DNA of 59,787 nucleotides from a virus. A program made the translations under genes and the position numbers. Shown piece after piece: positions 1 to 9,117 of the stretch. The notes below the pieces were generated by a model. The model ran no database searches and was not told the origin of the DNA. It saw nothing but the letters and a program-made list of their open reading frames with translations. Within the stretch, counting starts at the first letter, position 1; the number at the start of each line of letters is the position of its first letter. Where the stretch lies: IMG/VR virus record IMGVR_UViG_3300031521_000069, positions 1-59,787 of that record. One strand, written 5' to 3'.

Positions 1-503
1 CCATTATCGAACCGGCTGATTTCTCGAAGTCGATTATTAATCCGTTCACAGATGTTCCGGCAGTAACCTCGGTTACTGCGGAGCACATTCGGATGTTGGA
101 GGACTGGATTAAAGTCCGGGATTCCGTCCGGGATTCCGTCCGGGATTCCGTCCGGGCTTCCGTCCGGGATTCCGTCTGGGATTCCGTCTGGGCTTCCGTC
201 TGGGATTCCGTCCGGGCTTCCGTCGGGGATTCCGTCCGGGCTTCCGTCTGGGCTTCCGTCTGGGATTCCGTCCGGGATTCCGTCCGGGATTCCGTCCGGG
301 ATTCCGTCCGGGCTCAGATAACCACAATTATCCGGGTCGATAAATGGGTGGGCGTCGACGCCGAGCCGGGCGTCAATCCATTTCAGAGCACAATCGACCT
401 CTGGAACGTCGGTCTGGTGCCGAGCTTCGACGGTGAGGTCTGGAGACTGCATTCGGGGTCGGATGCGAAAGTGGTCTATACGTGGGTGCCGGGAAATGAT
501 TAA
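1..503 (+). CDS. VRDS tetrapeptide-repeat protein, 5' end outside window
   Basis: The frame is open from base 3 to the TAA at 501-503, so the gene starts upstream of the window; an in-frame ATG at 93 is only an internal Met. About 37 ordinary residues are followed by 16 perfect four-residue units V-[R/W/G]-[D/A]-S and then an ordinary C-terminal domain of about 60 residues rich in W and V. The stop overlaps the ATG (496) of the SbcC-like gene, so they are translationally coupled. I do not recognise a function. A regular heptad-free tetrapeptide array could form a beta-solenoid or an elongated stalk; that is inference. Confidence 0.7.
   Translation, partial: IIEPADFSKSIINPFTDVPAVTSVTAEHIRMLEDWIKVRDSVRDSVRDSVRASVRDSVWDSVWASVWDSVRASVGDSVRASVWASVWDSVRDSVRDSVRDSVRAQITTIIRVDKWVGVDAEPGVNPFQSTIDLWNVGLVPSFDGEVWRLHSGSDAKVVYTWVPGND
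114..317 (+). repeat. 12-bp tandem coding repeat (GTC-NGG-GNT-TCC)
   Basis: Sixteen full 12-bp units plus a diverged seventeenth. Units differ almost only at two single positions: the first base of codon 2 (CGG, TGG or one GGG) and the second base of codon 3 (GAT or GCT). V and S codons are invariant GTC and TCC. Near-perfect identity implies recent expansion or homogenisation. Confidence 0.95.
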
Positions 504-1485
504 TTCCGTAAGGCTAGTTAATTTTCAATGTCATAAAGACCGGGTTATCAAATTTGATCCCGGTATAAATGCAATTACCGGGGAAAGTCGCATTGGAAAA
601 TCGGCCATTTTCCGCTCCCTATTGTTTGTGTTTAACAATGAGTCTAAGGATACTGATGTCGTAAACTGGGACGCAAAATTTGCGGAAGTAACAGGCAGTA
701 TAAACGATGTTGATATTATCCGTACAAAAGGCGGTAGTAAAAACACATACAAAATTGGCGACAGCCCTGCCCAATTAGCCGGGGTTGGCGTTCCTGATGA
801 AGTTATGGCTGTAACCCATATTGACGAAATAAACATTGAGCGGCAACATGATGATTATTTTTTAATCAGATTAACGCCCGGTAATTTAGGCCGCTATTTT
901 AATGAATTAGTTGGGTTGGAAAATATTGATCAAACCTTTGAAACAATTAACCGAATACAGTCCGAAAATAATTCTTCCTTGAAACTTAAAGAAGAAAAGT
1001 TATCGGAAGCTGATGAGGAAAGAAAAAAGTTAAATTTTATTGACGATTGTGAAGTTATGTTTATGGAATTGAATTATATATCAAAACAACAAAACGAACG
1101 TTATAAACGTCATAAAAAATTAACCGATAAAATAAATGAATTGAATATATTGGACACTGTTGATTATGATCCAATTATTACCGCCGCACAAAAAATAATT
1201 GACATGTTCGAAGGTCAAAAACAGAATAAGGTCATTAAGCGAAAACTTATCGACCTTGCTGAAGAATATTCCAATAAAATAATTGACCTATCGGGGTATG
1301 ATAAAATAGAAAAACAGGTTGAAAAAATTAAACAACTAAAATTGCTTAAAAACAATATTTTAAGCGCGGTTAATGATTACCCCGGCAAGGATACCACTGA
1401 AGCCGAAATCGTTGCGGTACAGGAAGAATTAAGGGAAATTGCCCCGGAATGTCCCACTTGCGGGAGGAGTTGCAAATGTTTATAG
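496..1485 (+). CDS. SbcC/Rad50-like ATPase, N-terminal half with CxxC end
   Basis: 329 residues from the ATG at 496 (the frame is open further upstream but this ATG begins the conserved SMC-type N-terminus MINSVRLVNFQCHKD). Walker A is GESRIGKS at about residues 29-36. Residues 150-310 are a charged coiled coil. The protein ends with CPTCGRSCKC, which resembles the zinc-hook CxxC of Rad50. It therefore carries only the N-terminal ATPase lobe, one coiled-coil arm and the hook; the Walker B lobe is encoded separately at 2559-3161. Expected to act with the nuclease encoded next (overlap of 10 bp) in DNA end processing during replication/recombination, as T4 gp46/gp47 do. Confidence 0.85.
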   Translation: MINSVRLVNFQCHKDRVIKFDPGINAITGESRIGKSAIFRSLLFVFNNESKDTDVVNWDAKFAEVTGSINDVDIIRTKGGSKNTYKIGDSPAQLAGVGVPDEVMAVTHIDEINIERQHDDYFLIRLTPGNLGRYFNELVGLENIDQTFETINRIQSENNSSLKLKEEKLSEADEERKKLNFIDDCEVMFMELNYISKQQNERYKRHKKLTDKINELNILDTVDYDPIITAAQKIIDMFEGQKQNKVIKRKLIDLAEEYSNKIIDLSGYDKIEKQVEKIKQLKLLKNNILSAVNDYPGKDTTEAEIVAVQEELREIAPECPTCGRSCKCL

Positions 1486-2357
1486 CCTGCTCCGATCTTC
1501 ATATTACTGAAACCAAACCGGTTTATCGAGTTGAGGAAAATTGGATGGCGGTTTGTTTAAGCAAACTAAAACAGATAATTGACCTTGCGAATGAAAAAAA
1601 ATGTCCGGTAATTGTTGCCGGGGATTTTTTTGACAAATCATCCCATAGTATGGAACTACTCATATCAACGATGAATTTGCTGAAAACCTGTAAACAGCAA
1701 ATTATTGTTATTCCGGGCAATCATGACCCCAAAGCTCACAATATGGAGTTGCTTAATAAATCGGCAATTTCTTTAATGAATTTTGTAGGTACTAACGTTT
1801 TTAACAAAGTAATCAGCATTAAAAGCGGAAATTTTAAAATTGATTTTTTTCCGTTTGGAAGTGAATTAAAATCTATGGGTGGTGATATTGCGGTTATCCA
1901 TGAATTTGCTTATGTTGAAAAACCATGGGCTGACGTTTCTGAAAGCGGCAATTATCGAAAAATAATCAGAAGATTGGGCGGCGATTATAAATTGATTATT
2001 GCCGGGGATAATCATGAAGATTTTATTGAAGAATATCGCGGTTGCACTTTTTTAAATTGCGGCGCAATGCTTCGAACCGACCGCAATGAGCAAGACCGAG
2101 TTCCCAAATTTTACTTGATTGAAGATAATCTGAATATTATACCGCAACCATTTTCGATTAAAAAAGATGTTTTTGACGTTAAAGTACTAGATATTATTAA
2201 ACGCAAAGACGAGGCAATAGAAAAAGTCGCAGATCAAATGAAGTCTAATATGAAAATAGACCTGGATTTTAAGCGTAATATGGAACGCCGGTTGCAGCAA
2301 AAAGATTTGGATAACGAAACAGAGGTTAAAGAAATGATAAGGAGCGTAATCAAATGA
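1476..2357 (+). CDS. SbcD/Mre11-like exonuclease
   Basis: Calcineurin-type metallophosphoesterase with the family motifs in order: SDLH (about residues 6-9), GDFFD, GNHD, a later IHEF and AGDNHED. These supply the two-metal site of SbcD/Mre11/T4 gp47 nucleases. Start chosen at 1476 because GGAGGAG lies about 6 bases upstream, whereas the earlier in-frame ATG at 1449 lacks a ribosome-binding site and adds non-conserved residues. It overlaps the end of the Rad50 N-half gene and overlaps the next gene by ATGA. Its position between the two halves of Rad50 is unusual. The C-terminal ~70 residues are charged helical, suitable for binding the Rad50 coiled coil. Confidence 0.88.
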   Translation: MFIACSDLHITETKPVYRVEENWMAVCLSKLKQIIDLANEKKCPVIVAGDFFDKSSHSMELLISTMNLLKTCKQQIIVIPGNHDPKAHNMELLNKSAISLMNFVGTNVFNKVISIKSGNFKIDFFPFGSELKSMGGDIAVIHEFAYVEKPWADVSESGNYRKIIRRLGGDYKLIIAGDNHEDFIEEYRGCTFLNCGAMLRTDRNEQDRVPKFYLIEDNLNIIPQPFSIKKDVFDVKVLDIIKRKDEAIEKVADQMKSNMKIDLDFKRNMERRLQQKDLDNETEVKEMIRSVIK

Positions 2358-2608
2358 GTGTTGCCGATCAGGTTTTAAAGTTAAAAAGAAAAGTTGATGA
2401 ACTGAAAGAAAAACAACTTCGAAACAAAATAATTCGAGAACGTGTAATCAAAGAACTCAAGGATATTGGGTGCGATACCGTTGAAGACGCTGAAAAAGAA
2501 ATTAAACGCCTTGATAAAGAAATTCTGTCCGAAGATAAAAATTTGGAGACTTTATATAATGAATTCATCGAACAATATGGTCAGCAACTTGGGATTGATT
2601 GCGAATAA
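2354..2608 (+). CDS. short coiled-coil protein in the Rad50-Mre11 operon
   Basis: 84 residues, nearly all charged heptads (K, E, R, L), with ATGA overlap to the nuclease gene. It overlaps the next gene (ATG 2559) by about 50 bases in another frame. It probably supplies part of the returning coiled-coil arm missing from the split Rad50, or is a separate subunit. Function is inferred from sequence character and position only. Confidence 0.65.
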   Translation: MSVADQVLKLKRKVDELKEKQLRNKIIRERVIKELKDIGCDTVEDAEKEIKRLDKEILSEDKNLETLYNEFIEQYGQQLGIDCE

Positions 2609-3161
2609 AATCAATAAAGTAAAAAGCGCCCGAGAAATATATGAGGAGCAATATTGTGAAACTCGGCGGCAAATAAAAAAGTTGGAAAGAAAACAGACAG
2701 TAATTATCAAATCAATTCGGATTATTCAAGAAGTGGCGCAAGCAACGCAGCAGGAACTCGAGTGCAAAATAAGTGAAATCGTAACTGCTGCAATTCAGGC
2801 CGTTTTCAAAGAAAAAGACGAACTTAAAATAACCTTTGAAATGAAGCGAAACAAAACCGAGGCGGAGATAACGGTATTCAATGAACGTGGCCATACTGTT
2901 AATCTGCTTAACGACGATGGTGGCGGATTAATTGATATTGTTACCTTTTCCTTGCGGCTTGCCTGTTGGAGAATTAAGGCGACAAAATCGGCTCCTATTT
3001 TTCTTTTTGACGAACCGTTTAAAAATTTATCAAAAAAATATCTACCGGCAGCAATTCAGTTTATGCACGATATAAGGGAGAAACTTGGGGTTCAGATTAT
3101 TATGATTACTCATATCTCGGAACTTGCAGAATCTGCCGATAAAAATATTGAGATTGTATAA
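2559..3161 (+). CDS. SbcC/Rad50-like ATPase, C-terminal half
   Basis: About 200 residues from the ATG at 2559 (a second in-frame ATG is at 2577; GGAG precedes the first). An N-terminal coiled coil of about 90 residues leads into an ABC/SMC C-terminal lobe: a DGGGLIDIVTFSLRLA segment in the place of the signature helix, Walker B IFLFDEPF and a His switch MITHISEL. The canonical LSGG signature is degenerate, as in other phage gp46-like proteins. It completes the ATPase whose P-loop is at 496-1485. The stop is immediately followed by the helicase ATG (3162). Confidence 0.85.
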   Translation: MNSSNNMVSNLGLIANKINKVKSAREIYEEQYCETRRQIKKLERKQTVIIKSIRIIQEVAQATQQELECKISEIVTAAIQAVFKEKDELKITFEMKRNKTEAEITVFNERGHTVNLLNDDGGGLIDIVTFSLRLACWRIKATKSAPIFLFDEPFKNLSKKYLPAAIQFMHDIREKLGVQIIMITHISELAESADKNIEIV

Positions 3162-4691
3162 ATGAAGATTCGTAAAATTGACCGGCGAGTTGAACGAGAC
3201 ATTCTTATTGGGCTCATTGTCGATAAAAATTACATGGCCCAAGTTCGGAATGTAATTCAACCACAACTATTGAAAAATTCTTACGCTCGGACGGTTGCGG
3301 TTTGGTGTACCGAATATTACGATCAATACAAGGATGTGCCGTTTGCTAAAATTCAGGATATTTATGAGTACCACAATCGCAAAAGTGAGGTAGAAGAGGA
3401 TCAAGTCGATTTGATCGAAAAGCTTTTGCAAACTGTTAATGAGGATTACACACAAAAAGACAGTTTTAACTCGCAATTTTTACTTGATGTTACCGAGGAG
3501 TATTTTAACCGGGTGCGGCTGGAAACTTTGGTATCACGGTTACAAGACGAACTCGAGTCCGGCACTGTTAAAAAAGCAGAGGAATTCCTTACCGATTCAA
3601 AGTCGATCAAAATAACCACCAAACGGGCCGTTGATACGCTGGTAGACCGGGAAAAGATTAATGCGGCCTTTGATAAATCCAACACCCGAGTTTTAGCCTT
3701 GCCCGGCGATTTTGGCTTGATGCTGGAAGAACAGTTGAACCGGGGTTCTTTGGTTGCCATTCAGGGGACTTCCAAAGGCGGCAAAACTTGGCTAATGAAT
3801 TACATTAAAATTGCCGCTTTAATTCAACGCAAACGGGTACTTAACATCCAGCTGGGGGATTTGACTGAGGAAGAGGCTTTACTGCGCGATTCTATTTCAC
3901 TTGCAAGGAAAAGTAACGAAGAAAGATATTGTGGGACGTTTAAATGCCCGGTGCGTTTTATTAAACACGGTGGAGGTTCCCGAGAATGCGAATTATTGCC
4001 CCCAGGCTGGGATGTAGAGTATGAAAAAATTACTATTGAAAAGCCCTTGACCGCTGAAGAAGCATATCAAACTAATTTGAAGTTTTACGAACGCTGCAAG
4101 ATTGAGAAAGATAAATACTATCGGTTTGCGGCATTCCCTGGCGGCTCAATAAACGTTCAGGATATTGATGCTCTTTGTGAACAACTTTATATCGAGGATG
4201 ATTTTGTGCCGGATATCATATTGCCCGATTATATGGATATTTTGGGCAAAGAAAATCCTCGGGATGAGGGTAGGGATAAAATTAATGCGAATTGGATCGC
4301 GATGAAAGCCCTGGCGCAAAGGCGAAAATGTCTTGCTTTCACTCCAACTCAATCCGATGCAGATGCTTTTGACGGTAAACTTCAAACGAAGAAAAACTTT
4401 TCTGACGACCGCAGAAAGCTCGATCATGTAAACGGAGCTTATGGAATGAATCAGACGGATCAAGAAAAGATTGCCGGGATCAATAAATTTAATGTAATTG
4501 TGGCGCGGTCGGGCGATTTCGTTACCTCCGAACCCTGTTACGTCTTACAGTGTTTGCGCCGGGGGATGCCGGTTATCGATAGTCTTATGCCCAGCTTACG
4601 GGGACAATATCAAACAGGGCAACAGCAAAGGAAGGTCGAGGAAGAAGCTTCTGAAAAAATAAGAAGCAGAACACGGGAAAGGAAAAAATAA
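3162..4691 (+). CDS. DnaB-type replicative helicase
   Basis: 509 residues. The N-terminal ~160 residues are helical, like the DnaB/gp41 N-domain. The RecA-like ATPase has Walker A GTSKGGKT (about 202-209) and Walker B ILPDYMDIL, followed by a Q/T-rich motif (FTPTQSDAD) and an arginine-containing end. A Cys pair region (YCGTFKC) is inserted after Walker A. It would unwind DNA at the replication fork with the primase at 57866-58804. The gene starts directly after the Rad50 C-half and is the last gene of that operon. The length fits phage DnaB-like helicases. Confidence 0.85.
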   Translation: MKIRKIDRRVERDILIGLIVDKNYMAQVRNVIQPQLLKNSYARTVAVWCTEYYDQYKDVPFAKIQDIYEYHNRKSEVEEDQVDLIEKLLQTVNEDYTQKDSFNSQFLLDVTEEYFNRVRLETLVSRLQDELESGTVKKAEEFLTDSKSIKITTKRAVDTLVDREKINAAFDKSNTRVLALPGDFGLMLEEQLNRGSLVAIQGTSKGGKTWLMNYIKIAALIQRKRVLNIQLGDLTEEEALLRDSISLARKSNEERYCGTFKCPVRFIKHGGGSRECELLPPGWDVEYEKITIEKPLTAEEAYQTNLKFYERCKIEKDKYYRFAAFPGGSINVQDIDALCEQLYIEDDFVPDIILPDYMDILGKENPRDEGRDKINANWIAMKALAQRRKCLAFTPTQSDADAFDGKLQTKKNFSDDRRKLDHVNGAYGMNQTDQEKIAGINKFNVIVARSGDFVTSEPCYVLQCLRRGMPVIDSLMPSLRGQYQTGQQQRKVEEEASEKIRSRTRERKK

Positions 4692-4714
4692 TCAGATTAT
4701 TTTCAACCATTCTA

Positions 4715-4743
4715 TTGATCTTTTAATTACCCGGTTGTATAAT
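4715..4743 (+). promoter_or_regulatory. sigma70-like promoter
   Basis: TTGATC, 17-bp spacer ending CCCGGTTG, then TATAAT at 4738-4743. The TSS would fall near 4750, about 30 bases before the ATG at 4779. The spacer end and -10 match other promoters of this phage. Confidence 0.8.
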
Positions 4744-4778
4744 ATCATTGTAGACCGAATAAAACAAACAACCGGAGA

Positions 4779-4970
4779 ATGAAAGTGAACAACATATTCA
4801 TAAAAGAAATTGAAGTTGAATCCAAAAAGATTATGGCAGTTTGCAATTCCTGTAGCAAATATGGAACTTGCAAGAGTTGTTCATATTATAAGGCCAATAA
4901 AGAAGTAATCGATGCAGCCGAAGCCCAACAAGATGCAGCGGTACAAAGTTGGGTTCGCTCAAACATATAA
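4779..4970 (+). CDS. small Cys-rich protein
   Basis: 63 residues, ATG at 4779 preceded by CCGGAG. The central CNSCSKYGTCKSC (two CxxC pairs) should bind zinc or form a small knuckle. The C-terminal third is Ala/Gln rich. First gene after the 4715 promoter. No family recognised; one of many Cys-rich small proteins in this phage. Confidence 0.75.
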   Translation: MKVNNIFIKEIEVESKKIMAVCNSCSKYGTCKSCSYYKANKEVIDAAEAQQDAAVQSWVRSNI

Positions 4971-4976
4971 ACCAAC

Positions 4977-4994
4977 ACCGGCCTCCGGGCCGGT
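4977..4994 (+). other. intergenic RNA hairpin with TCCG tetraloop
   Basis: ACCGGCC-TCCG-GGCCGGT, a perfect 7-bp stem with a UNCG-class loop, between two cotranscribed genes. No T-run follows, so it is not a terminator; it may stabilise or delimit mRNA. Confidence 0.6.
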
Positions 4995-5018
4995 TAATAA
5001 CAAAACAGGATGAAGAAA

Positions 5019-5864
<846 letters not shown>

Positions 5865-5917
5865 GTTAATAATCCTCTTGTAATTAGTTTTATTCTGCCG
5901 CCGTCAGGATAATATTT

Positions 5918-6568
5918 TTATAAACCGACTTCTTTTTTAATTGTTGCCGGATCAATTTTAAACATAACCGGGACGCCCGAAACATCAGGGGTATTCGGAA
6001 AAATATAACCCAGGGTTTCGCGGGTAAACAAATTAATCACCAATTTCCAACAATGAGTCGGAACAGATATTTTATCTATACCAATAGTTGTCGACGGTTT
6101 AGCGCGGTATAGTGGCCCGGTCATAATAACAAAATCCTGCCCATTCAACGCCCATTTGCGGCATTGCGTTTCCAGTGACCTGCATAACCCCCGGTTAAAC
6201 CTTTTGGTTTGCGGTACTTGATTATCTACATCAAAGGTGCTTTGCATTGCCTCTAATAGCCACGCCATATCCTGGGCGGGACAAAGATGCCCAATATCAA
6301 GGTTACTTCCCACAAAATTACGCCTAACCGCCCAAGGGAATGTCATTCCGGATCGTTCGCCCTGGCCTATAATAGAACGGTCGTAGATAAGAACCCAGGC
6401 AACAAATTTTATCGTCCTGTCCGGGTTGTATACCGTTATGTAGTAGGTTTTGTCAATAACACGTGGTCTATCAAAAATGGGGATATATTGGTCTAGTTTC
6501 TTATCGTAAGATAAAACTACCGATGCACAGAAAATAAACATTACAAATGAAAATATAATTTTAATCAT
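5918..6568 (-). CDS. exported DNA/RNA non-specific endonuclease (beta-beta-alpha metal)
   Basis: 216 residues. Residues 1-20 form a signal peptide (two Lys-rich residues, then IIFSFVMFIFCASVVLS). The nuclease core has NLDIGHLCPAQDM with catalytic His at about 94 (family consensus DRGH; Arg is Ile here) and the metal-ligand Asn region DVDNQVPQ about 20 residues later, as in Serratia nuclease/NucA. It probably degrades nucleic acid in the periplasm or outside the cell. It lies in a - strand cassette of exported or proteolytic products. The ribosome-binding site is weak. Confidence 0.82.
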   Translation of the reverse strand: MIKIIFSFVMFIFCASVVLSYDKKLDQYIPIFDRPRVIDKTYYITVYNPDRTIKFVAWVLIYDRSIIGQGERSGMTFPWAVRRNFVGSNLDIGHLCPAQDMAWLLEAMQSTFDVDNQVPQTKRFNRGLCRSLETQCRKWALNGQDFVIMTGPLYRAKPSTTIGIDKISVPTHCWKLVINLFTRETLGYIFPNTPDVSGVPVMFKIDPATIKKEVGL

Positions 6569-6606
6569 AATATTTTATTCTTTGAAAACTTGTAATCGTG
6601 AATAAA

Positions 6607-7065
6607 TTATGCCCTACTATTCAAAATGGTGCGCCCGGATAAAAATGATTTCCATGCCGAATCTGTTTCGAGCAGGGCGTAATATTTTGTTGCCACGAAA
6701 TAACGTGAAGCTCGCAACCACTTCCAAGAAGTACCGGCATCAATTAATCGGCGGCAATTTGAAAGAAAACGCATATTTGCATCTTCCCATGCTTTCTTTG
6801 CCTCGGACATTGTTGCAAATACAAAAGGAACAGAATATTCAACATCGTGAATATCTGCCGCTGGAGTTATGTCAATTAAACCAATGAAATTTGGAATAAA
6901 ATGATAGACCAATTTATTCCAAAAACCAATTTGCGATCCGACCCCATTACAATATGAGCCAAAAGTTTTGGGGTCGGCGTTCAACAAATCACGAGCAACT
7001 TCGGACATATCTAGTCCGATATATTTTTTAAAATCGCCTCTGGGGTAAGCGGCTAAACAAAACAT
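6607..7065 (-). CDS. uncharacterised protein with HDxxY motif
   Basis: 152 residues, starting 2 bases after the stop of the upstream lipoprotein gene. A central ITPAADIHDVEY followed by a helix with AN..FL is reminiscent of small phage/viral lipase-like or DUF1353-like folds, in which an HD pair follows a DA/AA motif and an Asp/Asn-containing helix. That resemblance is weak and I assign no activity. No signal peptide is apparent. Confidence 0.6.
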   Translation of the reverse strand: MFCLAAYPRGDFKKYIGLDMSEVARDLLNADPKTFGSYCNGVGSQIGFWNKLVYHFIPNFIGLIDITPAADIHDVEYSVPFVFATMSEAKKAWEDANMRFLSNCRRLIDAGTSWKWLRASRYFVATKYYALLETDSAWKSFLSGRTILNSRA

Positions 7066-7067
7066 TT

Positions 7068-7601
7068 TTATTTACCTGTTGTTTGCATTTTTACTTCAAC
7101 TTTAACGCCGGGTAGAGTAAATCCGTTTTTATTAACCATCAAACCAACCCCGCTCATATCGGTAACAGCCAAAGCAGAATCAGAACCTTCGGGAGCAACC
7201 CCAACCCATATAACATCTTCCTGAACCAAATTTGTTTTTGTGTCACTGTCTTTGAAGAAAGAAATCCAATTCCACCACGAGTTAGAATAAGTCTTATTTT
7301 GAACAAAATAAGGTTGACCAGCCGCCATGGGTGATGAAAAATAATTCATAGTAAAAATTCCCAAATCAAGATAGGGCGAAAAATTACCGGTAGTTGCATC
7401 ATAAAAGCTGGCTTTTAGTGCATAGCATTCATATTTCAATCGAACTTGTTTGCCGGTGGTTGGCATGGTGCGAGTGTCCGATTCCTTTGATACGGCGGTT
7501 TTTCCATCGGCGGCGTAATTAATTTTTTCATGGCTTGTATTCATACATCCAACAAAAAGCATCCCAAAGAGCCCTGCGATCAAAATTGTGATTTTTTTCA
7601 T
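7068..7601 (-). CDS. phage lipoprotein
   Basis: 177 residues with a classic lipoprotein signal: MKKITILIAGLFGMLFVGC, lipobox LFVGC with Cys19. The mature part is polar with several G/S/T beta-type stretches and no recognised domain. AAGGAAG precedes the ATG. Likely anchored in the outer or inner membrane; phage lipoproteins often mediate superinfection exclusion, which is inference here. It lies between the papain-like protease and the HDxxY protein. Confidence 0.75.
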   Translation of the reverse strand: MKKITILIAGLFGMLFVGCMNTSHEKINYAADGKTAVSKESDTRTMPTTGKQVRLKYECYALKASFYDATTGNFSPYLDLGIFTMNYFSSPMAAGQPYFVQNKTYSNSWWNWISFFKDSDTKTNLVQEDVIWVGVAPEGSDSALAVTDMSGVGLMVNKNGFTLPGVKVEVKMQTTGK

Positions 7602-7616
7602 TTTTTTTATCTTCCT

Positions 7617-8384
7617 TTATTGACCAAGTTCTGTTTGTGAAATTACTCGACCATCCCAAAATAAACGATCATTTGCAAAATAAGCATCCGGCATCCAACA
7701 ATAACCCTTTTCACCCCAGGTAATATCCCAGGAATTGCGAACCCGAAAATAACCGGGCTTATAGGCATTGGTTAGCATGGCATGACCGCCGATCTGACGT
7801 TCGTAAAAACGAGGCATCGGAACAATACCAGTCTTGGCAACCTTTGCGGACTCAAAACTACTATATAAAGACACGCCAAAAACAACAGGATAACCCGCCG
7901 CAATCGCGTGACGCATAAGTTCTGGAGTATCTTTGCCAGCGGCTATTGTGGTTGCCTGTAATACCTGCCACTTCGTTGCCCTTTCAATGATATTTGATGG
8001 CGGCAGTTTGTAATAGCTGTCGGAAGCAAGGCCATAGGGGTAATCCGTTTCGGGAACCATTCCAAATTCTTTTGCAGCCTTAATCATATCATCGAGCGTT
8101 GCTCCCTCGTCGACATTCAAGGTTCCTGCAATATGGCGGGTAACGGTTGCGAGAAATAATGGTGAAAAATATTGCTTTGCACCGCCTTCGGAAAAAACTT
8201 GGGATTCAAAAGCACCCGAACCGGCAAAAGCAAAACAAGAGCCGAAACTACCCTGGTTTCGCGGCGGCAAAAATTCATTTTGAATATCACACGTATCCGG
8301 GATCGGCATTTGGGGGAGGCGCGAAGAACACAAAGGGTGATAGGCGGTTTTTTTACAACGCCTCAAATTACATTTATGGTTCAT
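7617..8384 (-). CDS. papain-like (C1A) cysteine protease
   Basis: 255 residues containing all C1A landmarks: oxyanion Gln and nucleophile in NQGSFGSCFAF (Q44, C50), catalytic His in GGHAML (H201) and Asn in RNSWDITWGEKGYCW (N217), matching the NSWGxxWGxxGY motif. There is no propeptide and no obvious signal peptide; an N-terminal Cys-rich segment of about 30 residues precedes the protease. Targets are unknown. Papain-family enzymes are rare in phages, so it may cleave a host or competing-phage protein or act in a virion. The start overlaps the upstream gene's stop region with GGAG 8 bases before. Confidence 0.85.
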   Translation of the reverse strand: MNHKCNLRRCKKTAYHPLCSSRLPQMPIPDTCDIQNEFLPPRNQGSFGSCFAFAGSGAFESQVFSEGGAKQYFSPLFLATVTRHIAGTLNVDEGATLDDMIKAAKEFGMVPETDYPYGLASDSYYKLPPSNIIERATKWQVLQATTIAAGKDTPELMRHAIAAGYPVVFGVSLYSSFESAKVAKTGIVPMPRFYERQIGGHAMLTNAYKPGYFRVRNSWDITWGEKGYCWMPDAYFANDRLFWDGRVISQTELGQ

Positions 8385-8387
8385 TAT

Positions 8388-8864
8388 TCATTCTCCGATT
8401 TGTTGATTGGTTTTTGTCAGTAAATCAATAAGATTTGATGTTTTGTTAAAATCAAGGAGTGCAAGTTGCTTTTTTATCTCTTTTATCTGATCAAGGCAGA
8501 GGCAGGTTTCCCGGTTGTGTTCGCATTGTTTGGATGTAACGTAATCGCGTTGGTTTAGTGCAAAATTTTCCATTTTTTGTGAAAGGCTATCAAACCGGCT
8601 TAAAATATCTGTCCTGAATTGAACAGCTTCTTTATGATAACCCTCGGTTATTTCAACAATTCTTGCCAACTCTTTATCGCGATAAATTTCTCTTTGTTTA
8701 TCGAGTTCGACGAAGTTGGCAAAATATTGTTCGGTTACTTTTTTTTCAGTTGAGTGTATATGCTTGTAAATGCCCCAAGCGAACCCGCCAACAACAATTG
8801 CACCGGAGCCAATCGAACAAATTATCGTTACTGCAAGCTGTATGTGGTCTAAGGTAATGGTCAT
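8388..8864 (-). CDS. single-TM protein with cytoplasmic or periplasmic coiled coil
   Basis: 158 residues: one hydrophobic helix at about 10-30 (VTIICSIGSGAIVVGGFAWG), then about 110 residues of charged coiled coil with CEHNRETCLC, a small Cys cluster. It is the first gene of the - strand cassette and has its own promoter at 8910-8938. A holin-associated or XhlA-like role is possible but unsupported by motif. Confidence 0.6.
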   Translation of the reverse strand: MTITLDHIQLAVTIICSIGSGAIVVGGFAWGIYKHIHSTEKKVTEQYFANFVELDKQREIYRDKELARIVEITEGYHKEAVQFRTDILSRFDSLSQKMENFALNQRDYVTSKQCEHNRETCLCLDQIKEIKKQLALLDFNKTSNLIDLLTKTNQQIGE

Positions 8865-8909
8865 TTAAAAAACCTTTCTTTGTTTATAAATAAAGTATTT
8901 CATATTAAG

Positions 8910-8938
8910 AATATACAATTTTTCCGGGATAAATGCAA
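8910..8938 (-). promoter_or_regulatory. promoter of the nuclease/protease cassette
   Basis: On the - strand TTGCAT, 17 bp, TATATT. The predicted TSS is about 40 bases before the ATG at 8864. It is divergent from the 8998 promoter. Confidence 0.7.
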
Positions 8939-8997
8939 CTTTTACAAAATAGCGATTATGATTAAGGAAAAAATTCAATATTTTTGTGTTTGATTGG

Positions 8998-9025
8998 TTG
9001 ATAAAAGATTAAACAGCTGTATAAT
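8998..9025 (+). promoter_or_regulatory. promoter of the acyltransferase gene
   Basis: TTGATA, 16 bp ending AGCTG, TATAAT. The leader to the ATG at 9118 contains an inverted repeat GAACTTTG (9048-9055) / CAAAGTTC (9085-9092) that could form a 5' UTR hairpin. The 8865-9117 stretch holds nothing else I can identify. Confidence 0.75.
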
Positions 9026-9117
9026 ATGTTTGTAGGGAAGAAAGTCGGAACTTTGGCTTAATGAAAAAATCGAAGGTATTTTTGCAAAGTTCGATCTATA
9101 TATGATAGAGGATTAAG

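Noticed and set aside
109-327. Opposite-strand PGRN-repeat frame across the VRDS array
   Set aside because: Mirror of a 12-bp stop-free repeat; no ribosome-binding site and inside a longer + frame that spans beyond the array.
5918-9117. A toxin-antitoxin or CBASS-type defence island
   Set aside because: No cyclase, nuclease-sensor or antitoxin pair; the genes fit an exported cassette better.
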